DNA of 64,000 bases from Staphylococcus felis (GCF_003012915.1 NZ_CP027770.1:248001-312000); one strand, 5' to 3'. Positions 34,214-44,703 are shown, counted from the first letter of the stretch. A program made the numbers and translations. The notes: generated by a model from the sequence alone, not told the origin.

Positions 34214-36265
34214 ATGTTTACGAAGAGGCAAAATGATCATTTAACACGAAAGCGTTACGCGTTACGAAAGTGTGCTTGGGGCTTAGGTTCTTGTATCATA
34301 GCTACTCAACTTTTCTTATTTGTTTCGCCTGCTAATGCTTCCGCACAAACTACTGATCCTATCATGACAAACACAGAGCAAAATTCAAAGTCTTTAGAAA
34401 ATAATAGCACTCATGAAAATACGGTTTTCAATCAAACTACTGATTCAGAATCTACAGTTGAAAACCCCCAAAACGATACAACGAAAAACCTAGATGATTC
34501 TCAATTGCGAGAGGCGTCAACATCTGTTGATAACACTTCTGAACAGAGTGAATCGTCTTCTGATACACCTGTTGAAAATCAAAATGATACTGACAATTCT
34601 TCTGCTGATGCTTCTGTTGAAAATCAAAACGACACTCCTAGCAATGATGAGTCTTCTGATACACCTGTTGAAAACCAAAATGACACTCCTAGCAATGATG
34701 ATTCTTCTGCTGATACATCTGTTGATAACCCAAATGACACTCCTAGCAATGATGATTCTTCTACTGATACACCTGTTGAAAATCCAAATGACACTCCTAG
34801 CAATGACAATTCTTCTGATACATCTGTTGAAAATCAAAATGATTCTCCTAACCATGATGATGAGTCTTCTGATGCATCTGTTGATAATCAAAATAATTCT
34901 CCTAATCATGATGCTGAGTCCGATGTTAAAGATCATGATAAGGAACTATCAAATATTGAAGACAATCAAAAACCCGCTAACAATGATACTTCACAAGTCA
35001 AAAAGACTGTCGAATCAAATTTAAGAACTGCAACTCAAAACAACACAACCGATGAGAATAAAGAAGAAAAAGTAGAAGAGAATAAGGTACAACAACATCA
35101 AAACAAATATCCGATTATTTTTGTTCATGGGCTAGCAGGCTTCTCTTCTGACAATCGCCCACTCGGTTATCCAAGTTATTGGGGTGGTTCGAAATATCAA
35201 GTGATTAAACGTTTACGCGAAGAAGGTTATGACGTGCATGAGGCCAGCGTTAGTGCGTTTGGTAGTAATTTCGATCGCGCTGTCGAATTATACTACTACA
35301 TTAAAGGTGGTACGGTAGATTACGGTGCTGCACATAGTCAAGAAAAAGGACATGAACGCTATGGTAAGACATATGAAGGGGTCTATAAAGACTGGAAGCC
35401 AGGCCATAAAGTCCATTTGATTGGCCATAGTATGGGGGGAACAACAATACGTATGCTTGAAGAACTTTTACGTAATGGCTATGACCCTGAAAAAGACTAC
35501 GGAAAAACAAACAACTCTGAAGTGTCCGAACTCTTCCAAGGCGGACATGATAATATGATTGCATCTATTACGACACTAGCTACACCTCACAACGGTTCCC
35601 AAGTTGCCGATAAATTAGGCAATAAGGACTTCATTCGCTCCCTCGTATTCAGACTAAGTAGCCTTGTAGGGACAAAACATAACACGTTTGACATTGGTTT
35701 AGGGCAATGGGGGCTTTCGCAAAAAGAATCAGAGTCTTTAATTGATTATCTTAAACGCATTGAGAATAGCAACTTATGGGATTCAGACGATAATGCCTTT
35801 CATGATTTAACAGTAGAAGATACTGTAAACCGATTTAATAATCAAACATCAATTAACCCCAATATTGTCTACAATACGTACACAGGATCAGCAAGTAAAG
35901 AATCACCTATTACACATCACCATCGCGCTACACCTTATATGTTTGGATTACTACATGCGGTAAGTTTCCTCATAGGTAACGATAAAGACCCAAAATGGCG
36001 CGAAAATGACGGAATTGTTCCAGTTATTTCTGCATTAGCGCCATTCACACAACCTTTTGTGAAAGCTGGTAGTACGATTCAAAAAGGCGTGTGGCAAGTC
36101 CATGATGTAATGAAAGGCTGGGATCATGCTGACTTTGTTGGATTAGACTTTTTTGACATTCGTCGCACAGGTGCTGAATTAGAAAAGTTCTATCATAGTC
36201 TCATGGATAATATCAAACAAATTGAAGCCATTGACACACCTGCACGTCAATTAATGTCAGCTTGA
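34214..36265 (+). CDS. Secreted triacylglycerol lipase, preproenzyme
   Basis: The protein has 683 residues from ATG 34214 (AAGGA 11 bases upstream). A YSIRK-like signal (KRYALRKCAWGLGSC, then a hydrophobic core, cut near ANASA) is followed by a disordered Ser/Asp/Asn-rich propeptide of about 250 residues containing tandem repeats. The mature lipase starts near KYPIIFVHGLAGF. The nucleophile is Ser406 in GHSMGG; the zinc/calcium-binding lid region and the catalytic Asp and His (GHDNM, DFVGLDFF) lie downstream. It matches staphylococcal Geh/Sal/S. hyicus lipases. The dispersed terminator at 36274 follows. Confidence 0.93.
   Translation: MFTKRQNDHLTRKRYALRKCAWGLGSCIIATQLFLFVSPANASAQTTDPIMTNTEQNSKSLENNSTHENTVFNQTTDSESTVENPQNDTTKNLDDSQLREASTSVDNTSEQSESSSDTPVENQNDTDNSSADASVENQNDTPSNDESSDTPVENQNDTPSNDDSSADTSVDNPNDTPSNDDSSTDTPVENPNDTPSNDNSSDTSVENQNDSPNHDDESSDASVDNQNNSPNHDAESDVKDHDKELSNIEDNQKPANNDTSQVKKTVESNLRTATQNNTTDENKEEKVEENKVQQHQNKYPIIFVHGLAGFSSDNRPLGYPSYWGGSKYQVIKRLREEGYDVHEASVSAFGSNFDRAVELYYYIKGGTVDYGAAHSQEKGHERYGKTYEGVYKDWKPGHKVHLIGHSMGGTTIRMLEELLRNGYDPEKDYGKTNNSEVSELFQGGHDNMIASITTLATPHNGSQVADKLGNKDFIRSLVFRLSSLVGTKHNTFDIGLGQWGLSQKESESLIDYLKRIENSNLWDSDDNAFHDLTVEDTVNRFNNQTSINPNIVYNTYTGSASKESPITHHHRATPYMFGLLHAVSFLIGNDKDPKWRENDGIVPVISALAPFTQPFVKAGSTIQKGVWQVHDVMKGWDHADFVGLDFFDIRRTGAELEKFYHSLMDNIKQIEAIDTPARQLMSA
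34555..34920 (+). repeat. Tandem repeats in the lipase propeptide
   Basis: Seven units of 14-18 codons follow the pattern SSxDTxVENxNDTPSNDD. The DNA copies are close enough for slippage or recombination, so length should vary between strains. Because units are multiples of three, other frames stay open and give false ORFs. Confidence 0.85.
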
Positions 36266-36273
36266 TTTAGGAG

Positions 36274-36353
36274 CTGGGACATAAATATCCCAGTAATCGA
36301 AAAACTTCGAGATTTTCGTAAGCATTTACGAAAAATCTCGAAGTTTTTCCTTA
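36274..36353. terminator. Dispersed terminator repeat, copy 1
   Basis: GGGACATAAATATCCCAG is followed by a long hairpin with arms AAAACTTCGAGATTTTCGTAA and TTACGAAAAATCTCGAAGTTTT and a T run. It lies between convergent lipase and pitA. Close copies are at 48769 and 63907. Confidence 0.85.
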
Positions 36354-36371
36354 TTCTTAATATGTTTAATT

Positions 36372-37373
36372 TTATAAAAATACATTTAAAATCAAATAAA
36401 AAATACCTGCAATAATAGCAGTAATCGGTAAAGTAATGACCCAAGTAACAATCATGCGTTTAGCTGTATTCCAATGCACACCTTTAATACGATTAGATGA
36501 ACCTACACCTAAAATTGATGATGAAACAACGTGTGTTGTAGAAAGTGGAAAATGCAACCAAGATGCTGTGAAGATTGTCAATGCTGATGCTAAATCAGCT
36601 GATGCGCCATTAGCGGGACGAATCTTCATAATATTGCCACCCACTGTTTTAATAATTTTCCATCCTCCAATTGCTGTACCGAGCCCCATTGCAGCTGCAC
36701 AAGAAACTTTAACCCATAGCGCCGGCTCTACACTCGTTTGCATATTTGCAACAATTAATGCCATAGTGATAATCCCCATTGATTTTTGGGCATCGTTCGT
36801 ACCATGTGAAAATGATTGCAATGATGCAGTAAAGATTTGGAAAAAACGAAAATTACGATTGGCACGTGTTAGGTTTGCGTTTTTAAATACCTTTTTGACA
36901 ATTGTGTAAATAATAAATCCTACAATAAAAGCGATAACAGGTGATAATATGAGCACTAACACTATTTTTGTAAATCCTTGATAGTGCAAAATATTAAATG
37001 ATCCCGCTGAAGCGATTGCAGCACCTGCGATAGCACCGATAAGCGCATGCGATGATGAGCTTGGTATGCCATAATACCAAGTCAATAAATTCCAAACAAT
37101 GGCCGCTAATATAGCCGCTAACACAACTACTAATCCATTATCTAAAGTAAACGGGTCGACTATTTCTTTTGTAATGGTTGAGGCAACACCTGTAAATGTC
37201 AATGCACCAATAAAATTCATGACAGCTGCTAAAAGAATCGCATGCCTCGGTGATAATGCACGAGTGGACACCGCAGTAGCCACCGCATTTGCCGTATCAT
37301 GAAACCCATTGATAAAATCAAATACTAACGAGAATATGATAATCGCTACAGTTATAAGCATTAAAAACTCCAT
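36372..37373 (-). CDS. pitA: Low-affinity inorganic phosphate transporter
   Basis: The 333-residue PiT family transporter takes up metal-phosphate with protons. Both inverted signature repeats are present: GFHDTANAVATAVSTRALSP at the N-terminus and SFSHGTNDAQKSMGII in the middle. About ten membrane helices are predicted. It follows pitR by 13 bases, with AAGGAG before the ATG. Confidence 0.93.
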   Translation of the reverse strand: MEFLMLITVAIIIFSLVFDFINGFHDTANAVATAVSTRALSPRHAILLAAVMNFIGALTFTGVASTITKEIVDPFTLDNGLVVVLAAILAAIVWNLLTWYYGIPSSSSHALIGAIAGAAIASAGSFNILHYQGFTKIVLVLILSPVIAFIVGFIIYTIVKKVFKNANLTRANRNFRFFQIFTASLQSFSHGTNDAQKSMGIITMALIVANMQTSVEPALWVKVSCAAAMGLGTAIGGWKIIKTVGGNIMKIRPANGASADLASALTIFTASWLHFPLSTTHVVSSSILGVGSSNRIKGVHWNTAKRMIVTWVITLPITAIIAGIFYLILNVFL

Positions 37374-37386
37374 GTATAAGGACTCC

Positions 37387-38004
37387 TTAGCTATTTTTCA
37401 TTATGATTGTTTCAAAGTTATTTGCAACAGCTTGACAACGATCTGCAACATTCTCTAAGCTCTCATATATATCTTTGATTTTGATTAGCGTCATTGGATC
37501 TGTTTCACTATTAAAAATATGTTTAATAGATTGACGTAATATGCCATCACAATTTGTTTCATATTCTTTAATATTAATAGAGTGCACACGCATATGAGAT
37601 AATTTTTTCTCAGTCAATAACCCAATGGCAAGTTTCATTTCACCGATTGCCTTTTGTATATTGTCAACAAATTCAGCCATATACTCATCTGTATATTCTA
37701 TTGAGTACATTTCAAACATAGCTGATGTTTCTTCCATAGCATCTAAGACATCATCAATTGCATTGCATAAAGACATAATATCTTCGCGTTCAATTGGTGT
37801 GATAAACGTTTGGTTTAAATCTGTAATCACTTGATGCATTAAATCATCGCCATGTGATTCATAGGTTTTAATATTATCAGCATAAGCTCTTAAATCAAGA
37901 TGAGTATTGAAATCCATTTTTCCAAACTCTATTGCCGCTCGATCTAGATTAAAAATCATATCCTCAAGGCGCTCCATGAACTTATCCTTTTTTTTCCTAA
38001 TCAT
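37387..38004 (-). CDS. pitR: DUF47/PhoU-like regulator of PitA
   Basis: The 205-residue all-helical protein belongs to the DUF47 family that accompanies PiT transporters and probably gates them. The start at ATG 38004 (CGGAGGA upstream, matching the S. aureus length) is chosen over one 11 codons earlier. Acidic motifs such as EYETNCDGILRQ and the E/D-rich helices may bind metal. Confidence 0.9.
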   Translation of the reverse strand: MIRKKKDKFMERLEDMIFNLDRAAIEFGKMDFNTHLDLRAYADNIKTYESHGDDLMHQVITDLNQTFITPIEREDIMSLCNAIDDVLDAMEETSAMFEMYSIEYTDEYMAEFVDNIQKAIGEMKLAIGLLTEKKLSHMRVHSINIKEYETNCDGILRQSIKHIFNSETDPMTLIKIKDIYESLENVADRCQAVANNFETIIMKNS

Positions 38005-38062
38005 TCGAAATCCTCCGTTCAGTGATTCAAAGACCACTATTTGTAAATAGACTGTTTCTTTA

Positions 38063-38091
38063 ATTATAATTCAATATTAAATTTTTGTTAA
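38063..38091 (-). promoter_or_regulatory. pitRA promoter
   Basis: TTAACA (38086-38091) and TATAAT (38063-38068) on the minus strand are separated by exactly 17 bases, about 60 bases before the pitR start. Confidence 0.75.
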
Positions 38092-38448
38092 CTTATACAT
38101 TGCTACTTTCTTTATAGATGTCCCATAAACGCCTATATATTAATAACAAATGCGCTGTCTTAATACCTATTTGAAAATATCACAATTTTTCTTTATCTAC
38201 AATTATATTTACAAAAAATTAACATTTTGTTTTCTTAACATATAAATTCTCTAATTTAAGATGACTATTTTCATCATTTCGTATATTTATTATAATAATT
38301 GTTAAATCTTCATGTCTTATATATCAAGCTATTTAAATATTTATATACTATTTAAAGCATATTTTTAAATTACACTTATTTTGAGTTTTTTATATTTTTA
38401 ACTGTTTAAAGCGTGATAAGTTAATATTATCGTTTGTCCACTGAACAA
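38092..38448. other. AT-rich intergenic region
   Basis: The stretch between the pitRA promoter and the vraG terminator is strongly AT-rich. I see no ORF, RNA or repeat in it. Confidence 0.6.
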
Positions 38449-38500
38449 TATGAAAAATAAAAGCAGGACTGAAAATCAAATTCGATTTTGTAATCCTGCT
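38449..38500 (-). terminator. vraG terminator
   Basis: On the minus strand AGCAGGATTACAAAATC pairs with GATTTTCAGTCCTGCT with small mismatches and runs into TTTTATTTTT. Confidence 0.85.
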
Positions 38501-38541
38501 CTAACAATTATTAAATTTTACTTAGACTTCAAAGTCATACA

Positions 38542-40440
38542 TTAAACACGAAATTTAACAGTTCTTTTAGTATGCACATAGGCTATAAGTGCAAAGATAA
38601 AATAGATAGCTGAATATATGCCTATCGCTATATATACTAAGTTCAACGTAGGCGTAAAAGTTAATGTACTAAATGCTCGCGCTGCAAAATAAGCGTGGCC
38701 GATACCTACAAGAAGAGGTAACCCAAAATTAAAAGTCGTTTTTAACACAAATCCTTTTGTCATATCTTGGTCTGTATAACCTAACTTGCGAAGAATTCTA
38801 AAATGATCAATTTCATCTTCAATTTCATCCATTTGTTTGATATAAATAATACATCCTGCTGCAATTAAGAATACAACTCCTAGGAAACTAGTAATGAATA
38901 AAAAGATATTCGCACTTTGGTTTTGTGTATGCATTAACTCTGTTCTTGATTGTGCTTGATGTTTACCTAATGATGCATTGATTTGCTGCGCTTCAGCTAA
39001 TTGGTTGTGGTTTTTAAGTTCATAACCGACTTGGACATTCACATGTTCACTGTCATTTGGTATTTTTGACTTAAGCGCTTGGTAAGTATCATCATTAACG
39101 ATTCCTACTAACATGCCATAAGACGCTTCGTACGAAAAGTTAAACTCTTGTGAAACATCACTGACATTTACATGTTTAGTCATATCTTTAGTGCCTATTT
39201 CTAAGTCTTCACCTTTTTTTAATTTGCTATACATCAACTCAATCTGTGATACATTAACTAATTTAATCTGATTGGCGTTCATCGATTCATGTGGCATACC
39301 TTGGTCACTTACGATTTTGATTGATCCAATATTTTGATCAGAATGTTTGTGCTTAAGCTCTGGTACCGTAATAAGTTCATTTCTAATTTTATCAAATGCG
39401 ATTCCTTTTTGAGTCAATTTCTTTTCGAACTGATTTGCGACATGATCATCGTAATACGTAAATTCATGCGGTGCTAATGCATTTGTATTATTTTCAATGC
39501 TCGCTTTAGTAAGGGTAGCAAAGGCAAGTATCGACATTGTAACAGCAGAGATAATCGCAATAATCGTCAGTGATAACGCATTTTTCTTCATACGATACAT
39601 TACAGAAGATGTAAATATAACATCAGTAATGTTAACTCTTCCATCCTTAGAAAGTTTTAATGTTTTAAATATAATTGAAACTGTGCTTCTAAAGAAAAAG
39701 TATGCGCCTAATACCGTTAAAAATAATATCACAAATATAAGAATGAATAATAATTGAATCACTCCTCTATTAAACATAACAGTCGATAGGTAGTAACCCG
39801 CTACCATCATCGTTATACCTAATACTCCTAAAACAACCTCCATTTTAGACACTTTAGAATGTGTTGCTTCTGATTTATGTTGAACGTTTAACATTTGCAC
39901 AATTGAATGTTTACGCAAGAATAGCGCACTTTGATACATTATTAAAATCAAAGCAACTATCATTAATATTAAAGTCATCCAAAATGACATCGGTTGAAAA
40001 GTAAAACTGACATTTACCGGTAATGAAAGGACTTGCTTTAGTATAAGCAATAAAAAACGCGAACCTAATGTTCCTAGCAAACTCCCTATACACAACGTCG
40101 CAATAAATATAGCAACTTGTTCTAAAAATAGCATTCTCCAAATATCCCGTCGTGTTAGACCTATGAGTTGGAATAAAGCAAAGCTTCGCGTACGACGCTT
40201 TAAGAACAAGCGATTCGCATACATTAAGAAAATAACGATAATAACAAAAAGAAATTTTTCACCAATCCCCGCTGCTGTCACAATCATTTCCGTATCTGTT
40301 CCTTTTGATACACTTTCAGAATATTTCAGTGTATCAAAACTAAAAAACATACCTACACTAATGATTAGAGAGAGTAAATAGATACTATAATGTCGTAAAT
40401 TTTGACTTAGGTTTTTTAAGACAATATGATTAAAACTCAT
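38542..40440 (-). CDS. vraG: ABC transporter permease VraG
   Basis: The 632-residue BceB-type permease has ten helices and a large extracellular domain between helices 7 and 8 (about 300-500). It works with VraF in sensing and resistance to cationic peptides and signals to GraS. The start is placed at ATG 40440 ([18 protein letters not shown]), as in S. aureus VraG; a longer frame adds 33 non-conserved residues over vraF. The ATG overlaps the vraF end. FtsX-like domains at both ends are intact. Confidence 0.92.
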   Translation of the reverse strand: MSFNHIVLKNLSQNLRHYSIYLLSLIISVGMFFSFDTLKYSESVSKGTDTEMIVTAAGIGEKFLFVIIVIFLMYANRLFLKRRTRSFALFQLIGLTRRDIWRMLFLEQVAIFIATLCIGSLLGTLGSRFLLLILKQVLSLPVNVSFTFQPMSFWMTLILMIVALILIMYQSALFLRKHSIVQMLNVQHKSEATHSKVSKMEVVLGVLGITMMVAGYYLSTVMFNRGVIQLLFILIFVILFLTVLGAYFFFRSTVSIIFKTLKLSKDGRVNITDVIFTSSVMYRMKKNALSLTIIAIISAVTMSILAFATLTKASIENNTNALAPHEFTYYDDHVANQFEKKLTQKGIAFDKIRNELITVPELKHKHSDQNIGSIKIVSDQGMPHESMNANQIKLVNVSQIELMYSKLKKGEDLEIGTKDMTKHVNVSDVSQEFNFSYEASYGMLVGIVNDDTYQALKSKIPNDSEHVNVQVGYELKNHNQLAEAQQINASLGKHQAQSRTELMHTQNQSANIFLFITSFLGVVFLIAAGCIIYIKQMDEIEDEIDHFRILRKLGYTDQDMTKGFVLKTTFNFGLPLLVGIGHAYFAARAFSTLTFTPTLNLVYIAIGIYSAIYFIFALIAYVHTKRTVKFRV

Positions 40441-41191
40441 ATTTAACACCACCAAGTACACTTTGGTTTTGAATAATTTCTTCGTAAAAATGTGAAATAT
40501 CCTTATCACCTTGGTAGAGCTCTGTGTGAATTTGACCATCTTTTAACATAATCACTCTATTTGAATAACTAGCAGCAACAGGATCGTGTGTAACCATTAC
40601 AATTGTCGTATTCATCTTTTGATTAATATCTTCTAAACGCTTCAAAAGATCTCTTGCACTTTTAGAATCAAGTGCTCCTGTTGGTTCGTCGGCAAAAATA
40701 ATAGCAGGATTTGAGATGATTGCACGTGCTGCTGCTGTTCTTTGCTTTTGTCCTCCAGAAATATCACTTGGATATTTTCCACTCAACTCTGTTATACCGA
40801 GCGCTTCTGTCACAGCTTTGTATCTTTCTTCTTGCTCTTTAGTACTTAATTTTTGAATAGACAATGGCAACATGATATTTTCACGTACTGTCAATGTATT
40901 CAAAACGTTATAATCTTGAAATATAAAGCCTACTTCTTCTTTTCTAAGATTGGCTAGCTGACGATTTGACATCCGCGTTATGTCTTGTTGATTGATTTCT
41001 ATTTTACCACTTGAAGCGTAATCGATAGAGCTTAAAACATTAAGCAAAGTTGTCTTCCCCGATCCAGATGGTCCCATAATAGACACAAATTCTCCTTTAG
41101 ACACTTCGAAATTAATGTCTTTTAATACTTCAAACGATTGTTTAGCATTGCCGTAAACTTTTGTTAAATGACGCACTTTTAATACTGACAT
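40430..41191 (-). CDS. vraF: ABC transporter ATPase VraF
   Basis: The 253-residue ATPase of the BceA/LolD type has Walker [10 protein letters not shown] (40-48), Q-loop [10 protein letters not shown], signature SGGQKQR and Walker [11 protein letters not shown]. It powers VraG. It is separated from graS by about 100 bases that hold a hairpin and palindrome, so vraFG probably has its own GraR-controlled promoter. Confidence 0.93.
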   Translation of the reverse strand: MSVLKVRHLTKVYGNAKQSFEVLKDINFEVSKGEFVSIMGPSGSGKTTLLNVLSSIDYASSGKIEINQQDITRMSNRQLANLRKEEVGFIFQDYNVLNTLTVRENIMLPLSIQKLSTKEQEERYKAVTEALGITELSGKYPSDISGGQKQRTAAARAIISNPAIIFADEPTGALDSKSARDLLKRLEDINQKMNTTIVMVTHDPVAASYSNRVIMLKDGQIHTELYQGDKDISHFYEEIIQNQSVLGGVKYEF

Positions 41192-41281
41192 CGTGTCACT
41201 CCTTCTTTAATATGTTAATTATATTTTAGAGGATTCATTACCATTTATCGTTTGAATGACATGACAAAACGCACATCCAAT

Positions 41282-41297
41282 GTGACAATGTTGTCAC
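41282..41297. promoter_or_regulatory. Palindrome GTGACAA-TG-TTGTCAC, candidate GraR operator and graS terminator
   Basis: A perfect 7-bp inverted repeat lies at the end of graS and about 90 bases before vraF. It is the tip of a longer hairpin (41269-41309) ending in TTTTG on the minus strand. BceR-type regulators bind inverted TGAC/GTCA repeats, so it may be both a terminator and an operator. Confidence 0.5.
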
Positions 41298-42316
41298 TTG
41301 GACATGCGCGCTATCATGTCGTTAGGTTTAGAAAATGTAATGGTCACTATCGTCCCTACATTTACTTGCGATTGCACATCAATTTGCAGTCCCAATTCAT
41401 CTCGTACTTGGTCAACAAGGTAAAGGCCCATACCTGATGCAGTGGCTTCATATTTTTCCCTTGTTGTTGTAAACCCATGTTGAAAAATCCGTGGTAAATC
41501 ATGTTTTGGAATACCACATCCACGGTCTTCAATATAAAGTGCAACATGCTCATTTTGGCACATACTTTGTATCGTAATAATGTCATTTTTCGAATATTTA
41601 ATTGCATTTGAAATAAACTGCCGAATCACCATACGAAACCATCGTTTATCAGTATCAATCGTAACATCTTCTGGTATGTCAATTTCAAAGCCAATTCCTT
41701 TATTCATGCTAATATGTCTCGTTTTACTTACTTCTTCTATGACAAGTGGTTTTAGGGCTGTTTTTTCAAAATATAAATCTCTTGATTTTTGATTAATTCT
41801 TGAGAGGTATAATTGTTGGTCAAGCATATAATCAATACGACTCCATTCATACATTAATTGTTGACGTCTCACATTGTCTTTTTCCTTCTCTATTAATAGC
41901 TTTAAAGCAGTAACAGGCGTTTTGATATTATGTATGAATTCTGTCAAACTATGCTGATTTAAATTCAACCACTCTTGTTGTTCCATTAGTGTTTGTTTTT
42001 GTACAGAAAGCTTAAAATCCAAATATGTAACCACCTTTTTCTCGAAAGGTGTTTCTGCAAAAGCGTGATGTTTCAGTGCCTCAATTTCTATTTTTTCATC
42101 TAATTTTTTAAAAAATCTCGTTTCCTTCAAAAAAATGCTAATCAAAAAAATAGCTATTATAATCCATTGTACTAAACATACATATAACACACTATTCAAA
42201 CTCAAATCATCGTCTAACCAACCAAATCCCAGTGTCATGAACGTCACAACAAACAGTAAAATGAGCCATAGCTTTCTTTCTCTTAAAAATGCTAAAATCC
42301 ACATTAGATTAGTCAT
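41294..42316 (-). CDS. graS: Sensor histidine kinase GraS
   Basis: The 340-residue intramembrane-sensing kinase has two membrane helices (about 12-32 and 46-64) with only a short outer loop and no sensor domain. The HisKA motif has phospho-accepting His129 (FIHNIKTPVTALKLL), and the ATPase has DRGCGI and TASGMGLYL. It needs VraFG to sense cationic peptides. ATG 42316 overlaps the graR stop, as in S. aureus; TTG 42322 is an alternative. Confidence 0.92.
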   Translation of the reverse strand: MTNLMWILAFLRERKLWLILLFVVTFMTLGFGWLDDDLSLNSVLYVCLVQWIIIAIFLISIFLKETRFFKKLDEKIEIEALKHHAFAETPFEKKVVTYLDFKLSVQKQTLMEQQEWLNLNQHSLTEFIHNIKTPVTALKLLIEKEKDNVRRQQLMYEWSRIDYMLDQQLYLSRINQKSRDLYFEKTALKPLVIEEVSKTRHISMNKGIGFEIDIPEDVTIDTDKRWFRMVIRQFISNAIKYSKNDIITIQSMCQNEHVALYIEDRGCGIPKHDLPRIFQHGFTTTREKYEATASGMGLYLVDQVRDELGLQIDVQSQVNVGTIVTITFSKPNDMIARMSK

Positions 42317-42983
42317 GTGCAATATAACCTCTCCCTACTTTGGTTTCAATAGCTAGTTCTAATTGGAGGTCACTTAGTTTTTTTCTTAATCGATTTACAT
42401 TGACGGTTAATGTATTATCACTTACAAATGCTTCATCATCCCAAAGTGCAGTCATTAACGCATCTCTAGAAACAATTTGATTTCGATGATTAAGTAAAAC
42501 TTCTAAAATCAGCATCTCCGTTTTAGAGAGATATACTGTTGTATGATTGTTATAAATACAATCTTTCGTTAAATCAACTGTACAATGATGCCACAATAAT
42601 GTACGACTAGCTTGATTCGTATATTGGTGAACACGCCTATATATAGCTTGTATTTTAGCAATAAGTATAGGCATGTGAAAAGGCTTTTGGATATAGTCGT
42701 CTGCACCGAGTTCCATACTCATCACTTGATCCATTGGGTTATCTCTTGAAGATAAAAATATAATTGGTACATTAGAAAAACGACGTATCGCACGAGTCCA
42801 ATAGAACCCATCATATTTAGGAAGCGTAATATCCATCAATATAATATCATGTTTATCTGTATCAAAAGTTTGAATCACATTATCAAAATTTTCTACAGTT
42901 TGTACATCCATATCCCATTTTGATAATACCGATTTGATTTCATGACATAAGCTTTCATCGTCTTCAACTAATAATATATTCAT
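42309..42983 (-). CDS. graR: Response regulator GraR
   Basis: The 224-residue OmpR-type regulator has a receiver domain with phospho-acceptor Asp51 (ILMDITLP) and a C-terminal winged helix (SDNTLTVNVNRLRKKL). It activates mprF, dlt and vraFG in S. aureus. The start at 42983 matches the S. aureus length; an upstream extension lies inside graX and is not used. Confidence 0.94.
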   Translation of the reverse strand: MNILLVEDDESLCHEIKSVLSKWDMDVQTVENFDNVIQTFDTDKHDIILMDITLPKYDGFYWTRAIRRFSNVPIIFLSSRDNPMDQVMSMELGADDYIQKPFHMPILIAKIQAIYRRVHQYTNQASRTLLWHHCTVDLTKDCIYNNHTTVYLSKTEMLILEVLLNHRNQIVSRDALMTALWDDEAFVSDNTLTVNVNRLRKKLSDLQLELAIETKVGRGYIAHD

Positions 42984-42988
42984 GAGCC

Positions 42989-43909
42989 TCAGTCCTTTGT
43001 ATAATGTAAGTTCTCTCCTTTTTGTAACCGCTCTTGATACGTTTGAATGCGACATTTCGTATCAAATCCACGAATGAGCATAATCAAATAAGGCACTTGT
43101 ATAAAGTATGCAATAGGCCAAATCACACGCGGGACATAATCAAATAGATGTATCATAACCCAATTCGTTTGAGGAATATGACGAAACTCTATAATGGTAT
43201 TTTTTCCAGCCACACTACGTGATAATCGCCCTTTAACCATCACAAGCCGATATAACTTTTCATCAATAGACTCGATGCGAAATATCGCAAGTAGCTTTCC
43301 TTTTTTCTTTTGATAAACTTTAATCTCATTTCCTTTTTTATAAGCGACTAAACGCGTTCCTTTAGTTTGGGTCAACCATTTCACAAATTGATCGATAACT
43401 TGTTCTAGTCCCCAATCTAATGGTTTAGGAATATGGTGTACGATACGTATATCATTATGCTTGGCAACTTGAAATTCGACGGATATATGAGGTCGGTTCA
43501 TTTTTTGAGAAGTCGTGCGAACCGGGGTACCATATGCCCTAAGTTGACTCACTGTTTCATGATCAAACTTACTACCACTTATATACAGTATTTCTTTTAC
43601 ATTTTGCGCAAACGCTGCTCGGGCAAAATTATCTGCAGCAATTAAATTTAATTCTCTTGCTAACGCACGTGTCATTTTAGCAGAGTGCTTTGTAGGATCA
43701 ATATAAAACACAGCAACATCTATACCATTCATTGCGTTTAAAACATCACTATAGTTGTAAATATCGCCCCTAATCCAATTGACATCTGGTTGTTTTTGCC
43801 GCTTCGGATACTTTGAAATGGTATATAACGTATAATCAGAGGCTAGTGAAGCAACTAAAGATTGACCAATATATCCCGTTACACCTGCTAATAAAACCTT
43901 TACATTCAT
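42989..43909 (-). CDS. graX: GraX, SDR-like auxiliary protein of GraRS
   Basis: The 306-residue protein has a Rossmann fold with dinucleotide loop GVTGYIGQSL (about 8-17) and matches S. aureus GraX along its length (ISKYPKRQK, DIAVFYIDPTKHSAK, LFDYVPRVIWPI). GraX supports GraRS signalling, probably by contact with GraS. It heads the operon, with AAAGGAG before the ATG. Confidence 0.92.
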   Translation of the reverse strand: MNVKVLLAGVTGYIGQSLVASLASDYTLYTISKYPKRQKQPDVNWIRGDIYNYSDVLNAMNGIDVAVFYIDPTKHSAKMTRALARELNLIAADNFARAAFAQNVKEILYISGSKFDHETVSQLRAYGTPVRTTSQKMNRPHISVEFQVAKHNDIRIVHHIPKPLDWGLEQVIDQFVKWLTQTKGTRLVAYKKGNEIKVYQKKKGKLLAIFRIESIDEKLYRLVMVKGRLSRSVAGKNTIIEFRHIPQTNWVMIHLFDYVPRVIWPIAYFIQVPYLIMLIRGFDTKCRIQTYQERLQKGENLHYTKD

Positions 43910-44050
43910 AACATAACTCCTTTTATATTCAATGAAGTATTACCAAACCTTCTTTATGCATTTCCCATCTTCCATCATGTGCGATACAATTAGATTGATT
44001 ATCTATCATTACACGTGTAAAATGTAAATCACACGATCGGAGATGACGAT

Positions 44051-44557
44051 ATGGTTATAACAATAAGAGAAATTCGAATCAAAGATGTTCAAGCACTAAT
44101 ATCATTAATGCAACAAGTTTTTGAAGCCTCAGAATACATGTTATATGATCCCGGTGAATATATTCCTTCATTAGAACGTGCAACGTCTAAAATAGAAAAA
44201 GTGATTACATCCCCTCACTTGGCGATACTTGTTGCTGAAGACAACGACCAACTTGTTGGTTATTTAACAATTAAGACCACACCGCTTAAGAGAATTAAAC
44301 ATACAGCCAAAATTTCAATGGGCGTATTGCAAGCTTTTCAAAAGCGTGGAATTGGTTTTGAATTGCTCAATTTTTGTAAAAAATGGTGCAAAGCTCATGA
44401 CATATCACGTATAGAACTCAATGTCGTGACTCAAAACACCGCAGCCTATCAATTTTATAAAAAAGCTAACTTTACAGTAGAAGGTGAAATACGCCATTCT
44501 ATCAAAATTAATGATCATTACTTTAATGAGTATATCATGGCATATCTTTTAGAATAA
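44051..44557 (+). CDS. GNAT acetyltransferase
   Basis: The 168-residue protein has the acetyl-CoA motif GVLQAFQKRGIGFELLNFCKKW and the following ELNVVTQNTAAYQFYKKANF. It resembles YkkB/PhnO-type N-acetyltransferases with unknown substrate. GGAGATG precedes the ATG. It is divergent from graX. Confidence 0.85.
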   Translation: MVITIREIRIKDVQALISLMQQVFEASEYMLYDPGEYIPSLERATSKIEKVITSPHLAILVAEDNDQLVGYLTIKTTPLKRIKHTAKISMGVLQAFQKRGIGFELLNFCKKWCKAHDISRIELNVVTQNTAAYQFYKKANFTVEGEIRHSIKINDHYFNEYIMAYLLE

Positions 44558-44630
44558 ATGCTTTTAACACTCATAGTGTACCATTTCTCATCATCAAATC
44601 GCACAATAAAAGTTATTTTACACTATAAAA

Positions 44631-44694
44631 ACTCCCTTATGATACGCATTAAGACTAAAACGTGTCATCGTCTTAATTTTTAAAATAAGGGAGT
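44631..44694. terminator. Double-stem terminator between convergent genes
   Basis: ACTCCCTTA pairs with TAAGGGAGT and, inside, ATTAAGAC pairs with GTCTTAAT. The hairpin lies between the GNAT gene and the esterase gene. Confidence 0.75.
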
Positions 44695-44703
44695 CCATTT
44701 GAT

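Noticed and set aside
34494..35024. Long open frames on both strands over the lipase repeats
   Set aside because: Tandem units are multiples of three, so other frames stay open; the products are low-complexity shadows.
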